In this document: piece after piece, positions 17,151 to 29,559 of the stretch
How the letters are laid out: the number at the start of each line of letters is the position of its first letter
Numbering within the stretch: position 1 is the first letter of the stretch
Assembly (NCBI GenBank): GCA_028023455.1
Contig: JAQFVV010000141.1
Location: forward strand, 2,656,843 to 2,720,842
Source: Epiperipatus broadwayi
Lineage: Eukaryota; Onychophora; Udeonychophora; Euonychophora; Peripatidae
Length of the DNA stretch: 64,000 bases
Direction of reading: 5' to 3'
Made by a program: the position numbers and the translations under genes
Notes under the pieces: model-generated
The model's database searches: none
Seen by the model: the letters and a program-made list of their open reading frames with translations, nothing else
Told to the model about the DNA's origin: nothing

Positions 17151-20100
17151 ACCCTCACTTCTCGATATATGATATAATTTAAAATATGACTAGCTCAATC
17201 AAATCATTATGCTCGGCTAAAATATGTACAAATATCTTTAATATATTTTTATAATATTATAACTTATCAGATTTATTCCAAACTGATCAAGAATTAATTT
17301 AGTTCAATATTATATACTAATTAAATAAATATTTAATTAAAATCATGAGACTGTGAAGTGAAGTTACAATTGGTAATCAGATTTACATTGAATCAATGTC
17401 TCTCCAAGACACTGTCTCAATGGCATAAGAATACTAATACTTCTTTATTATCTCACTACTAACTCTACAGCACTCTTATGACTTTTATAAATGAACTATC
17501 TTTAATAATAATAAATAAATAAATCTCAATCTTTTGTTAAATAACTATCATTAAATAATCTCAGGTTCTTCTAATTATCTTAAAGTAACAATAATTCATG
17601 TAGATAGGAATGATAAGGGATTTAATATCAAACCTAAATACACCTAACTTATTCTAATAATAATCACTAACAATAATAATCTTTAGGGAATATCTCAATC
17701 TTATCTATTGGATTATACTTTTAATCATTAAGAAAATAAATAGATCATATGCATGTCTTTCATTTCCATATAGTATATTAATTTTAAAATATACCAAAAT
17801 CTTATAATTTAACAATTTGTGGCAATAAATAGTATTATACTCTTATATTGTGCATTATAATTACTTTATGACCATTGTAATATCATATGTTAAAGTCAAT
17901 CAATTTCTATAAATTATATTAAGAAAATATTGTGTTTCTTACTCAAATAATAAAATAATAAATTCACATTGTGCAAATATTATGTTTATTCAAATTATCT
18001 GTTGTCAAATGCTGTGGTATAAAATAATGAAGTCGACACACTTTTAAAACAATTTAACAAATTTATTTACATCAACTTTAACAAATAATTTATTTACACT
18101 ATTTACATTTAAATAGAACTAAAGAAAATAAACAAAAATAAGAAAAATAATAATACAAGATTTTTACACTGTTATTATTTCCATAACTATAAGTAGATAA
18201 TTTATACATTTCAAAGAATGTTTTATTAATAAAATTCAATTAAGTTTATGACTTTAATTTACATAAACATTACTTATTATTAATTAATATAAGAAAAGAT
18301 TTTATGTAAGATGTCATTCATGTAGCATGTATGTAAGTAAACAAACTTTAATAATTAAAATGCTATTTCACATAAGTCCTACTGTTATTTATATTATAGT
18401 GTATAAGGCTGTGTTACATTTATTATCAGTATGACTCAAATATTAATTAATGTATAAACTGATATAATTTTGTAGTATAATAACAATTATTGAATATCAC
18501 TGTTTATTTTATTCCGATATAATGTCATACTACATGTCTTATTAAAATATGCAATACGTATATGTATTTTTCAAAAATAATATTTTAAAATTATTCAATA
18601 ACTTCAACTTTTATAAAGTACAATGTTAAACAAAATTCTATGATTCTTTGCCATTTTAAATCATTACTTTTCTTTACTTATAATTCCTATTACTTTATAA
18701 AACTACTACCTACAAAAGTCATTTTAACCCTATTTAATTTCAGTAAAACAAATGACCAATTTTAAAACAAAAAATAATAACGATCCAAACTCTCCTATAC
18801 CTCATCCTCTATTTACAATAAGCCTTTAATCAAAATATAAATTTCTATGTAAAATTACCTTACTTATCTAATAAAATAAAAATAAAAATATAGACTTTAT
18901 ATACTTCTCACTAACTTGAAAAGAAAAATAAATAACTTACACTAGTATAATAAATCTGATTTCTAATATTGGAACAGAAACATTGAAATTCATTCCCGAA
19001 AGAATCATATAATTATTTCTAGGGTATCATATTACTTTGTACTAAATTTATATCATTAATTTAAAAAAATATGCATATTAAAATAAAACTGCTATTATTA
19101 GTCTTGTGCGTGTATATTATTTAAACATTAATCCATTCATACAATAATTATATAACATTTGGTTGATCTAAAGAAAACATAGTAAATACATCAAATCATT
19201 ATTATTATTACACAATTTTACCATAAATAATACTTCAATGTACAGTCCATCACGATGTCCTCCAGGATTCCAGTTTTACAAAATAATTTCACATTTACAC
19301 TCAACAATTATTCTTTAAAATATTACGTGTTGTATAATTAAAAATAAACTTTATGCAATAAAAGTTATATTAGTATTTAGTTATTTTTTAAAAAAAAATG
19401 TAAATGTACCTTTTCTATCTTTAATAAACCAATAGTTAATTAATATTTATGTTAGTTAATAATTAAGACATATTACGTAACATCCAACGGTGTTTTCATC
19501 CAGTTGTTATTGTTCTTTTTCCTAGGCACAAGTTTTCACTAAACATTACTTCCTTTTCCGGTACATCACGTGTCTTTAAAAGTTTTTATGGAAAAAAAAA
19601 AATGAAAACGTTTTTTTTTTTTAAAAAAAATAAAATAAAAGTCAAAGTCAATTCCACCATAAACAAAATAAAATTAAAATAGTTTATAGGATCCATATTC
19701 TCTTCTTTATAGGAAAATTATTTTAAAGTTATTATTTTTTAGCATTAGTTTATAATTTATAAGTTCTTGTTTAATTATTTTAATTGATTTGATTTGAATA
19801 TCCACGTAGATTTGATTTGCGCATTCCATAACAGATATTGAGGTAAGATTACTTTTAAAGTCTTCTATATGACCAGCGTTTAGACTTTAATAATTCAATA
19901 ATTTTTACTTATAAGTATTTCTTGGCCAATTAACTTCCGATTTATTTGCCTTATAAAACTATCAAAATTTAGTCTTCTAAACTATAAAGACTTAACAAGG
20001 CAAATATTTATAAAATTATTGTTATACATTATATCTTTACCAAGATATATATTTAAATTTATACTTTACAAATACTTGCTTCATAAAGAAGTATTTCTCA

Positions 20101-21474
20101 TTTTTAAATATCTATTTTATAGAAATTAACTACCATTAGTTTTTTTAAATTTATACCAAGTCCAACGTATTACTGTTAGGCATCTAATAACTCTCCTAAT
20201 CAATCCAGCATTTGTTAAATTTTTAGCGTAAAGTCTCCAATATATTTTATCCTCATATGATGTCTTCATGATTATTTGATAGTAAATTGAGCTTTAACAC
20301 GGAAACAATCAATAGGGAAATATAATAAATTAACACTGCATATTTATCGGTAACTTTTATAACTTATTTTAAAAAACTACTCTCTAATAATTTAAAACGA
20401 TTTTGAGAGCGTCTATAATCACTTAGCTATTTTTAATAGCAACTTTTACTTTAAGAATTTCAATCACAAGTCCCCTCCAAACAATTGAACCTTGGTTTTA
20501 TACCGGAAGAAAACTCCCACTTGATTGGTGACTTAAACAATTGACTTGCTAGCTTATTTACATATTTCACCAACAAGACAGAATTAAAAATAAATAATGA
20601 CTTATTTAATATTTATTATTTATCACATTATTAAATTCTTAAATTAATCTTTGTCATTTATTTAGATCTATTAAACATTTTTTAAAAATATACTTTCTTA
20701 CTTAATTTCACGTTTAACTTTTATAAAATTATTTTTATAAACAAGCTAAGTCTATTTTTATTCGTTATGTTTTTAAGCAGTATTTTAAAAATCAGATTTA
20801 ATATTTCACATCAGTTATCTTTATTTTTATTTCATGATAGCCAAAATAATATTTATAAATTTTATAACAGAATTTTTAAAATAGCTTTGCAACTTTACTA
20901 AAAAACTTCCAAGCATGTGTGTACGTATTTTAATTAACATCTGTGTTTTTTTACAACAAAGCTACAAACGCTTGTAATAATCTAAAAATAAACTAACAAT
21001 ACATTTTTAAAAATAAATATTTTTTTAAAATAAATAATATATTATAACAATTTTAAAAATAATACTTCGATATAATTAAAATCAAATATTAATCTTCTGT
21101 TATGTAATACTAATAATTAAAATATTTATATTCATTTATTAAATTTTAATCTTTATCAACAATAAATATAGGCATTTAATTTTAACTTGTCTTTTAAAAC
21201 TTTAACTTTAAACAGTTATTTATTAAATTTATTAATGCAGTATTGCTTATGGCCAGTTTTCCCAACCATATACTATTATCATTCCTATTGAAATGTCTCT
21301 CTCAAACATCAGCACAATTTTCACATATCAAACACTCATGAATTACTTTAATTACACTTTTTAAAAAGATTATCATAAATAAAATTCACATCATATAGCT
21401 AAATATATCTTAAATTTAAATTTTTTTAGATAGATTGCTACAACAATTTATGGAGATCCATACAAAAGGGCACA
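17148..21474. other. AT-rich spacer, no gene seen
   Basis: About 4.3 kb with no sizeable ORF on either strand, no recognised repeat and no RNA gene. Homopolymer A/T runs are common (for example 19590-19640). Confidence 0.5.
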
Positions 21475-21495
21475 ATATATATATATATATATATA
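21475..21495. repeat. (TA)n tract at the PLE family 2 3' end
   Basis: Short TA tract next to the 3' end of the minus-strand PLE that follows. Confidence 0.9.
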
Positions 21496-21599
21496 ATGTG
21501 GGAATAAACCGTAAATTATTTTCCATTACAACCTGATATTTTGATGGACTATCAACCACCATTATCAAGCTTAACTTTTGAAAGAAAAATTATTATATC

Positions 21600-21848
21600 T
21601 CAAACAATAAGATGACTCAGTGCGAGATGAGATTTAACATGTAGTAGTTCAGCATTCACAATATGATGATTAACAAAATGTTTATTTCCCTCAGTTTTTT
21701 CACCTATTAATTTTAAGTTAATATTAGATAAAATAAAAGATTTCCCCATAGCTGGAATACATTGGGTTTCATCAGCTCTATTTAAATGAGTAGGTCTCTT
21801 TAATATTTCAATTGACTCTCTCATGGTTTTTAAATCATATCTTTCCAA
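21600..21848 (-). pseudogene. PLE family 2 C-terminal endonuclease-linked fragment
   Basis: An 82-residue open segment with ERYDLKTMRESIEILKR. The same block recurs at 49354-49605 on the plus strand, which confirms a repeat family. It is the region just downstream of the GIY-YIG core in PLE proteins; the core itself (about 21900-22100) is broken. Confidence 0.7.
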
Positions 21849-22823
21849 ATTATCAATTATTTTTGTTTTGTCAAAATCAAATTTGTGACCACTTTCTAAA
21901 AACTGAGAAGTAAAACTGATGTGCTAATTTTTGATTAAAAACATTTTTATATTCCTTAATTCTTCCATTTATTTGTATATTAGACTGAACCACATAGATT
22001 TTTGACCACTGCAAACATGGAATTTCATAAACTCCTTGGTGTTCTAAAATAATCTGTCTTTAGGCTTATATAAAAAAACCATCAATTTTTTCGCAGTAGA
22101 AAAAGTAGTATGTATATTAAAACAAGATAAGCTTCTACTGATTTTATCAGTAATCCCTTTAATATAAGGTAAAATTACTCTATTAAAAGAGGAATTGTCA
22201 ATTCTATTCTCTTTTTTTTTAGTATTAATGTTATGTAAAGCCTTACATATGATGTTTTATTATAATTATTAGAAAGTAGAATATTTTTGTAAGTTTTATT
22301 TCTTGAGAAAGATATTCTTTATCAGATAAATTGCAAGCTCTAGTAAAATATTTTTTGCTACTGAAAAAGGTTGTGCATGATGATGATGAGAATTAAAATT
22401 AAGATATCTGTTGTATGGGTGGATTTTCTGTAAACTGATATTGATAATGATTCATCACATTTTCTTGCAGTTAAAACATCTAGAAAAGAAAGTGATCTCT
22501 TATTTTCCACTTCCATAGTAAATTTAATATTTGGATGACAATTATTTATAAAAACAAGAAAAGAATTTAAGGCATCAATGCCATGAGGTCATATGACACA
22601 TGTATCATCCACATATCTAAGCCAAATAGAAAGTTATTTAGTAGCTGCACGTAATACTTGACTTTCAAAATTATCCATGAAAATATCAGCAATTACAGGT
22701 GACAGTGGTGATCCCATAGAAAGTCCTTTATTTACATTTTTGAGAATTATAAACAAAAAATGTATTTTCCAGGCAATGCTTCGCCAATGCAATAAAGTAA
22801 ATCATTGTATTATGCTATTGTAC

Positions 22824-23072
22824 TTAAAGCTTCTTCAACAGGAAAATTAGTAAGCATAGAAAAATTTCAAAACTAACCAATAAATCAGTTCCGGATAGTT
22901 TTAAGTTTTTAATTATAGAAATAAAATGACTTGAATTTTTAGTTCTAGGTGGAATCTTGTCTGTCAATGGTTGTAAGCATTGGGCTAAATATTGAGCCAA
23001 CACATGTGTGGAAGAACCTATAGCACACCCAATAGTTTGTAGTGGTATCTCAGGTTTATGAATTTTAGGCAA
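22824..23072 (-). pseudogene. PLE family 2 reverse transcriptase fragment (fingers/palm)
   Basis: An 82-residue open segment begins PKIHKPEI and continues through AQYLAQCLQPL, ISIIKNL and TDLLVSFE. It matches the order of Penelope-type RT motifs, including the position of the first palm segment (SFDV expected, SFE seen, so the first catalytic Asp is lost here). Flanking frames carry the rest of the RT. No product is expected. Confidence 0.75.
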
Positions 23073-23877
23073 ACCATAAAATTTAGAATATAATGAAGAA
23101 CCTTTTCTTGGAGAAATTTTAATTTTTATTTCTTCATATATACTAGAATGTTTGATAAGACATTTTGTCTTTTTCTCTAAATATGTCGGAGGATCTCTAA
23201 TAATCTTTTTTAATTTCCATCATTGAATAAATCTACAATTTTATTATTATAATCTAAACAATTAAGTATAACAGTCGTATTCCCTTTATCTTCTGGAATA
23301 ACAACAATCTAATCATCTTTTTTAAAATTTTGAAGTGCAATAAATTCTCCTTTAGATTAATTATTTTTGGTGGTTTCATATTTTTTAAGACATCACAAGC
23401 TTCAAATCTAATAAGATCATCGGTGTGTAATCTATATTTTTAAGGAAGATTTTATATTGCATATAATATTTTCAACTGGAACACAGTTAGGAGCCAGTGC
23501 ATAATTAAATCCTTTCGCGCAAACAGAGAAATTTCATCAGAAGAGAGTTGATGATGGGATAATTTTTGTACATGTGAATCACTCACAGTATTATTAGTAA
23601 TTTTTTTTCTACTTATTAATAAAGCAAATTTCTATTTTTGTTTCAAAGTTTTCAATTCTGAATCTTTAATAGATCTAAAATAAACAATTTTATCAAAAAT
23701 AGACCAAAGAATGGGGTGAATAAGATTGCTTAACGTTATATGTTCTCTCAGTAAAAACCAATCAATATAGTTGAACTTCCCCCTAATATCTTGAATAAAA
23801 GAAATCAATATTTTTCTACTGATCACCCATAAAATGTTTCTTATTTTTTAAAAGAAGAAACATTCTACAGGTGGTGA

Positions 23878-24440
23878 GTAGAAAAAAAAAAGATTTCTTT
23901 TATTCAAGATATTAGGAGGAAGTTAAACTATATTGTATGCTATCATATATAGATGAATCTAGGTGCAGTATTGAGAAGAGATTGAGGGGGAATTAATTTT
24001 TATATAAGCGTGTAAAAAGTAAAAATAATGATGATTTAATGTCTCCTTCAGTTTTCTTTGATCATGAAAAATCATGTAAATATAAATTTAAATTTGATTT
24101 TGAAAATGTGAAAATTCTTCATGAAGAGAGAAACATTAGTAAAAGAAAAATTAAGGAGGCAATTTTTATAATAGGAATAAAATGCAATTAATAAATAGAT
24201 AGGTTGCTAACATTAAAATTTGATATTCATGGGATTTGAAATTGATAATGTTTGTTTCCGCTTTGTTTTTTTGTCTTTTAAATTTAATGGCAGTTGAGGC
24301 AGGTTTAAGAAATTAACCAAAAGTACTTCGGCTGATTGAACAACTTTACATTCGTTTATTACCATTATATTTATTATTTGTATTATGATTACAATTTTGT
24401 TCTAATTAACAGACATTTTATTTATATATAATTTGTTTTG
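23878..24440 (+). mobile_element. Penelope-like element, family 3, internally deleted fragment
   Basis: The plus-strand copy starts with an N-terminal stretch that is the inverted counterpart of 23765-23815, then jumps to a C-terminal endonuclease region (ESRCSIEKRLR-like, then KYKFKFDFENVKILHEE) and a 3' region shared with copies near 39417-39905 and 44395-44815. Stops break the reading. Confidence 0.65.
24289..24333 (+). ncRNA. Decayed hammerhead-like fold in PLE family 3 3' region, copy 1
   Basis: Stem I GCAG/CGGC (one mismatch), core UUGAGGC (C3 is U, A9 is C), stem II GGUU/AACC, AAA in place of GAA, stem III AG-UA-CU, U at position 17. It is recognised mainly by comparison with the copies at 39500 and 44737. 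Probably inactive. Confidence 0.4.
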
Positions 24441-25298
24441 GAAAAAGACAATGTAGACAATTCAGCTCGGATTTGTAATTAATGAATTCTTCCAAAATGA
24501 AAATACATCAATTTAATAAATGCGATAGATGGTTATCTAAAGATTTTATTAGGATGGGTTGAAAAAATTTCTAAATTTAAAAAAAAAGGTCGAATTTGAA
24601 TACATATATATACTGTTTACTAATTTAATAAAACAAAAAATGGGATAAAGTAAAAACTCGCTTAAAAAAGCCTCATTTATTTACTGACTCTCATTCATTA
24701 ATTAGATTTGATCATCAATCCAGAAAGTGTGAAACATAAACTAAAAAACACAGCTATTATTAAGTATAAAATATATGACAACATCTGCAATTCCAGACAG
24801 AGGTGAGCTCTGGATATTAAAAAAAAACACACACATTCAATTTTTAAAAATATGAAAAACCAAAATACTGATTTAAATGATTTAATTATGAAGGATTAAA
24901 CATACCAAATGCGTCTCCCATCATTAGCGGTCTTATGTACTTATGAAAATGTTGCTAATTTTGGTTGATGTGATTATGTTAAACTCAAGTCTGCTGTAAA
25001 GTGAAAAATATATAAGTGACAAAAGAAGTAATATCCATCCACTTAAATGTCAATAGAAGGTCACGACAAAACGATTAACCAGGAAAAAAAAATCTAAGTT
25101 CTCAACTAGAAACTAATAAATGTATCGAAGTGTTAAAAATAATATTTTTTTTCAACAGTATTGAAAAGTTTTTATCAATGTAAACAAAATAATTTATTTT
25201 TTAATGTATATTAATGAAGGCCTTTGTAATAAAAATACATTTTATTATATTATCTTAAGAGAGGTTTAACAATTGTACATAGATATATGTTATTTATT
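24441..25298. other. AT-rich spacer, no gene seen
   Basis: No recognised element or coding signal. Confidence 0.5.
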
Positions 25299-25560
25299 AA
25301 AACAGGCAAAACTCACTATGCGTATTATCACACACAGCAAGCTAGAGCAATCAATGGATGCCAGAAGGCTTGTGCATAAAATCCCCATCTAGTGCCTACT
25401 GATCCAATATCCCCAGACTAGTTTCTGGCTTGTGGCCTTCGTCAGTGAGGAGCCTGGCATGCATTGATTACTCTAGCTTGCTGTGTGTGGCAATACGTAC
25501 AGTGAGTTTTGCCTGTTTTAGCAACAATTATAAGCAAGCATAAGAAATGATCATGTGATG
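25299..25560 (-). mobile_element. HHR-1 repeat, copy A (hammerhead-bearing short repeat)
   Basis: Inverted arms 25299-25358 and 25460-25520 (about 60 bases, starting AAAACAGGCAAAACTCACT) enclose a ~100-base loop containing a hammerhead motif on the minus strand. The stretch after the right arm (to about 25560) is shared with copies B and C, so the repeat extends past the arms. Short size, ribozyme content and dispersed copies resemble metazoan retrozymes. It encodes no protein. Confidence 0.75.
25410..25451 (-). ncRNA. Hammerhead ribozyme HHR-1, copy A
   Basis: On the minus strand: stem I UCCUCA/UGGGGA (6 bp with one G-U), core CUGACGA (25445-25439), stem II GGC/GCC with an A-A mismatch at its base, GAAA, a 2-bp stem III (AC-UA-GU) and C at position 17 (plus-strand 25416). 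All invariant core bases are present. The very short stem III is as in hammerheads known from Penelope-like elements. Predicted cleavage lies between 25416 and 25415. Confidence 0.75.
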
Positions 25561-26640
25561 TTTATTATTATTTATCCTGATTTTTGTAGTCAGTTTAGTA
25601 TATTTGCAGGATAAAACTTAAAAAAAAATGTTAAGATCTCGTAAATACAATTTACAGTGAGAGTTGCCTCATCATTATTTAAAGCTATTAAGGTTTAAAA
25701 AGTAAATTATTATGTCTATTCTGATCATGGAGAAATGAATATTGATAATAATATTAAATAAGTACTAAAATGTTATATTTTCCCCTCACATTGTAAAGTT
25801 TTAGTCACATTTTACATTTTATAATTTATCTGTTATCAAGGATAGATTTCATGCACAATAAATTAGCATTGGTAAAATAAAAGGATTGATTATTACAGAA
25901 ATATATAAATTCAATAGTTTTTCATATTAATTACAATGGTATACATGTCAAAATACTTCAGAAATTATAAACACTATTCATAATGCGTTGGATTTTTTTT
26001 CCTAAAATGCAGAAATATGTAATAATCAATAATTTAAAGATTAATGGTAATAAAAAAACATGCTATTTTCTTTAATATTTTGAATGATTTAATTTACGGT
26101 TTATAAATTTATCTTTAGAAAGCTATACTTTGATTAGCTACAAATTATTAAGATGTTATGTGATTTGATATGGCACCAGTATCGACAGTATTATAATGTA
26201 TTAACCTTATAAAATAATTCATCAAAAGGTTAGTAGTCGATTTTATTATAAAGGGCCCTAAAATATGTTTCTCAAGTAAGTATGCACAATATTGTGGAAC
26301 TAATTAGCCACAATACTGTCCGATATGCGATGTTGAATAATGTGTACTGAAAAAATTAAGTTATTATAATAATATCATTTCAAAAAATAAAAAAAAGATA
26401 AATAAAGAAGTAATGATTAAATTTGAAAATAAAAAAATAAAAGCTACATTTAGGCCATTGGATTTGAATTAGAAATAAAGTTTATAAATTGTCGGCAACG
26501 GCATAACATTTTTAGGGATAATAGTAAAAAAAGGTAACTATGTCAGAAATCGGTCACAGTATAGCAATTATAAGCATATATACCGTTTACACTTTATATA
26601 AATAGACTCCAAGTATAATGGTACTTTTGGTATCATAATT
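25561..26640. other. AT-rich spacer, no gene seen
   Basis: No recognised element or coding signal. Confidence 0.45.
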
Positions 26641-27850
26641 CATTCTGGATATGAAATGCAAGCAAAAATTGAAATTGGACAACCACGAAACCCAGCTAAT
26701 GGTAAACCAGAAAAACCCTTGGGGAATTCTAGTGGAGATATACCTCATAGAATTATATGCATTAAAAAATTCAAAAAGAGAAAGTTAAAAAATGTAAATT
26801 AAAATATGTAACATGTCCAATAAATTAAAAAAAAACAAACAATGCAAATACAAGAAAGAAAGAAATCATATGTTCAAAATATATATATATATAATCAAAG
26901 CCAATGCAAAAAAGATGATTAGTAAAATAGGTCATGTGTTAACAAAATTATCAATAGACTGGATAAATGATTAATAAATATTTGACAGAATGAAAAAAAA
27001 ATATTCAGGAAGTGAGACAAAATAAAAAGGAAAATGATCAAAAATAAAACAATCAGATCTATGAAATACAGAGAAAAGAGCAAAAAATAAAAGTCATAAA
27101 CTATTATCAAAAATTCAAGAAGTGAATTAGAACAACTCTTAGAAAGATTTCAACAATGGGAAGAAAAATAAAAGAATACATGGCGAAAAACTGTAGTCAG
27201 AATACATATTTTAGTTGGTAATCAGGTAAGAGCGCACTACACAACATACATAAAATTTCGTACTAAAATTGGGCAAGTAGTATTTGACAAAACATGAAGA
27301 GAAAAAGGTAAAAATGGGTCCTAACATTCATTATTATTTGGCTAGCATCTCAAATAGCTTTCTCAAAATAAAAGAGTTTTTAGGTGGTGGTGGTGAAGCG
27401 CTTATTGATCACCTTAAAAATCTAGAGAAGTACATTAACCTAAACTTTATGTCATAAAAAAATACACTTGAAATATTATGTAATGATCGATGAGTGGCAT
27501 CTAAAAATTGGTATCATACTTTTATTTAATAAAACCCAGTAATTATCCAGCGGTTTAAATTATTTTAATAAAAATTTTCATTATGGCAATACATGCCAGG
27601 TATGTCAAAACAGATGACTCAAAATCCATATACAACACTTTACCTAGACGAAATAGATATCACGGAGCTTTACCATTTAATAGACTATGCAAAAAATTAA
27701 ACAATTAGGCTAATAAGACATAAATTTTCAAATCATTATTAGCAGACAGATCATATAAGTGTTAACGGTTTATGGTTTTTGATAGTAGCACGCCTGCACC
27801 TGAAGAAATAGAAGGATGCACATCAAAATATATTTCTATTTAAACAAAAT

Positions 27851-28159
27851 GAAGTTTATATAAACAAAGGCAAAACTTTCCATACAGTAGTGTCACCCTG
27901 TGCCAACCAGAGTAATCAATGGATGCCAGAAGGCCTGTGCATAAAATCCCTAACTAGTGCCTACTTATCCAATATCCCCAGACTAGTTTCTGACTTGTGG
28001 CCATCATCAGTGAGGAGCCTTGGATCTGAGAGTACTGCACCTAGATCTGAAGATCTAATGCTACCCTCAGAGTGGCACTACTGTATGGAGAGTTTTGCCT
28101 TTGTTTACAACAATTATGTGCTAGTATGAGATGGTGGTCATGTGAAGTTTATATAAACA
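27851..28159 (-). mobile_element. HHR-1 repeat, copy B with flanking 16-bp direct repeats
   Basis: The repeat at 27867-28143 is bracketed by perfect copies of GAAGTTTATATAAACA (27851-27866, 28144-28159), best read as a target-site duplication. Inverted arms (27861-27896 and 28072-28107) share AAAGGCAAAACT but then carry a different sequence (CCATACAGTAGTG) from the arms of copy A. The ribozyme lies between them on the minus strand. This is the best preserved copy and probably the youngest. Confidence 0.8.
27975..28016 (-). ncRNA. Hammerhead ribozyme HHR-1, copy B (complete core)
   Basis: Minus strand: stem I UCCUCA/UGGGGA (28016-28011 with 27980-27975), core CUGAUGA (28010-28004), stem II UGGC/GUCA closing a CACAA loop, GAAA (27990-27987), stem III AC-UA-GU, and C17 at 27981. 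Every invariant core base is present and all three stems form. Stem III is minimal (2 bp with a UA loop), a form reported for PLE-associated hammerheads that may work best as dimers. Predicted cleavage lies between 27981 and 27980 on the minus strand. Confidence 0.82.
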
Positions 28160-28901
28160 TAATAATATAATGGGGAAACTAAAGAAAACACTGTCATGTT
28201 TTGATTTAAAAAACTAAGAAAGACCAACATATTTTCAAGAAACAACTTGAATTTTCAAACGAAATGATAGTGGATAAAATTTAAATGGCAGGAGTTAATA
28301 TAAGCTTCATAATCGCAACATTCATTATCATATTGTACTACCCTCTAATCTAAAACTCGAACTAGAGAAAAAGATCTTGATGACATACATAGATAATGGT
28401 GTGATGAAAGAACTAGATGGTGTTACTACCTTAAACATATAGTGTATTAATCTCTTCTATAATAATTGTTTTAATTTAGAACAACTTTATATCTAGTTTT
28501 TTACTCCAAACAGAACTTAATAGTAAATATAGTTCTTACTTACAAGCTTTTTAATTAGCATAGAAATAGAATATCTTGAAAGATATTGCACTCATTTATC
28601 AACAGGAATACACAATTTAAATCAAACCGTCATTATGACCGACAAAATGGCAAAGAAACTACTTCAACATTGAATTCAAAATCAAATTCAGTACCTAACT
28701 CTAACTAAAATTCATCAAGTAAGAAAACATGCTCGACTAGAGAAAATATAAACTGGAATGATTTTGGAAAGGAATTTATCAACATAGAAAACTTTCCAAT
28801 CTTGGATAATGTAAGTAGCGTTAGTGATTTTGATAAAGATTTTGCTTATATTCAGGAACAAGCTAAAAAATCTTGCATACAACAAGCATATAATAACTTT
28901 T

Positions 28902-29145
28902 GAAAGCCTGAACTTTCAGACTCATAAATGTCTTCAAATCCAGCTTTACAAACCAGATAGCTATATGGGTCTGAATTCAGCTCAGTTTTACCATATAGTA
29001 ATAGCCTCTGCAATATAACATCACAAAAGCCATCAAAGGTATATAAAACAAGTTATAAATTTTATAACTTGCTTTTAAGCTTGCATTTAATTGATCACTA
29101 GATGGAGTTTACCAATAGCTCTAATCAAGCTCTATTTTATAAGTG
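28902..29145 (+). repeat. Direct repeat, left copy
   Basis: About 244 bases recurring at 29309-29559 with a 407-base period. Shared blocks include CAAATCCAGCTTTACAAA-like, CATATAGTAATA and CCAATAGCTCTAATCAAGCT. A short related stretch is at about 33560-33635. It may be the LTR remnants of the Ty3-like element or a tandem duplication. Confidence 0.65.
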
Positions 29146-29308
29146 CCGAAAGAGAAAGAATTTCAAAATGTCTATCGGAAAGTCCCTATCTCCAGACCAA
29201 TTGTTTTCGAGATCATGGCTCACCTCAATGGAGGGATGGAATACTGGAAATTAGATCTAAAATACTAAGCCAAAAGTCAGCATTTATAAAACTCGTTTCT
29301 ATCAATTT

Positions 29309-29559
29309 GAAAACCTAAACGTTTCAGACAGACACGTAAATGTCTACAAATTCATCTTTACAAAGCAGATAGTAATATGGGTCTAAATTCAACTCAGTTT
29401 ACCATATAGTAATAACCACTGCAATATAGCATCGCAAGGTATATTTATAATAATTAATAAAACAAGTCATAAATTTCTTAACTTGCTTTTAAACTTACAT
29501 TTAAATGATCAATATATGAAGCATGCCAATAGCTCTAATCAAGCTTTATTTTATAAGTA
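29309..29559 (+). repeat. Direct repeat, right copy
   Basis: Second copy of the repeat at 28902-29145, diverged by many substitutions and a ~15-base insertion of AT sequence. Confidence 0.65.

Larger units (their letters stand above)
21500..23865 (-). mobile_element. Penelope-like element, family 2, nearly full length but broken
   Basis: Read from 23865 down to 21500 on the minus strand, the PLE domains appear in order. An N-terminal segment has SSDEISLFAKGFN (about 23490-23550) and EDKGNTTVI (about 23280-23310). Next come PKIHKPEI and AQYLAQCLQPL (open segment 22824-23072), a GSPLSPV-like palm segment and DIFMDNFESQ (about 22660-22720), the catalytic WLRYVDDT (about 22605-22630), PFLDV-type SFLDVLTARK (about 22460-22500), and a C-terminal endonuclease region ending in YDLKTMRESIEILKR (21600-21848). 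Many stops and frameshifts make it a pseudo-element. Confidence 0.85.

Noticed and set aside
21540-21600. UUGAUAA...CCAUC AAAA on the minus strand in the PLE family 2 3' region as another U3-type hammerhead
   Set aside because: A good stem II (UGGUGG/CCAUCA) exists, but no stem I partner or stem III could be found, and the element has only one copy with this region in the window.
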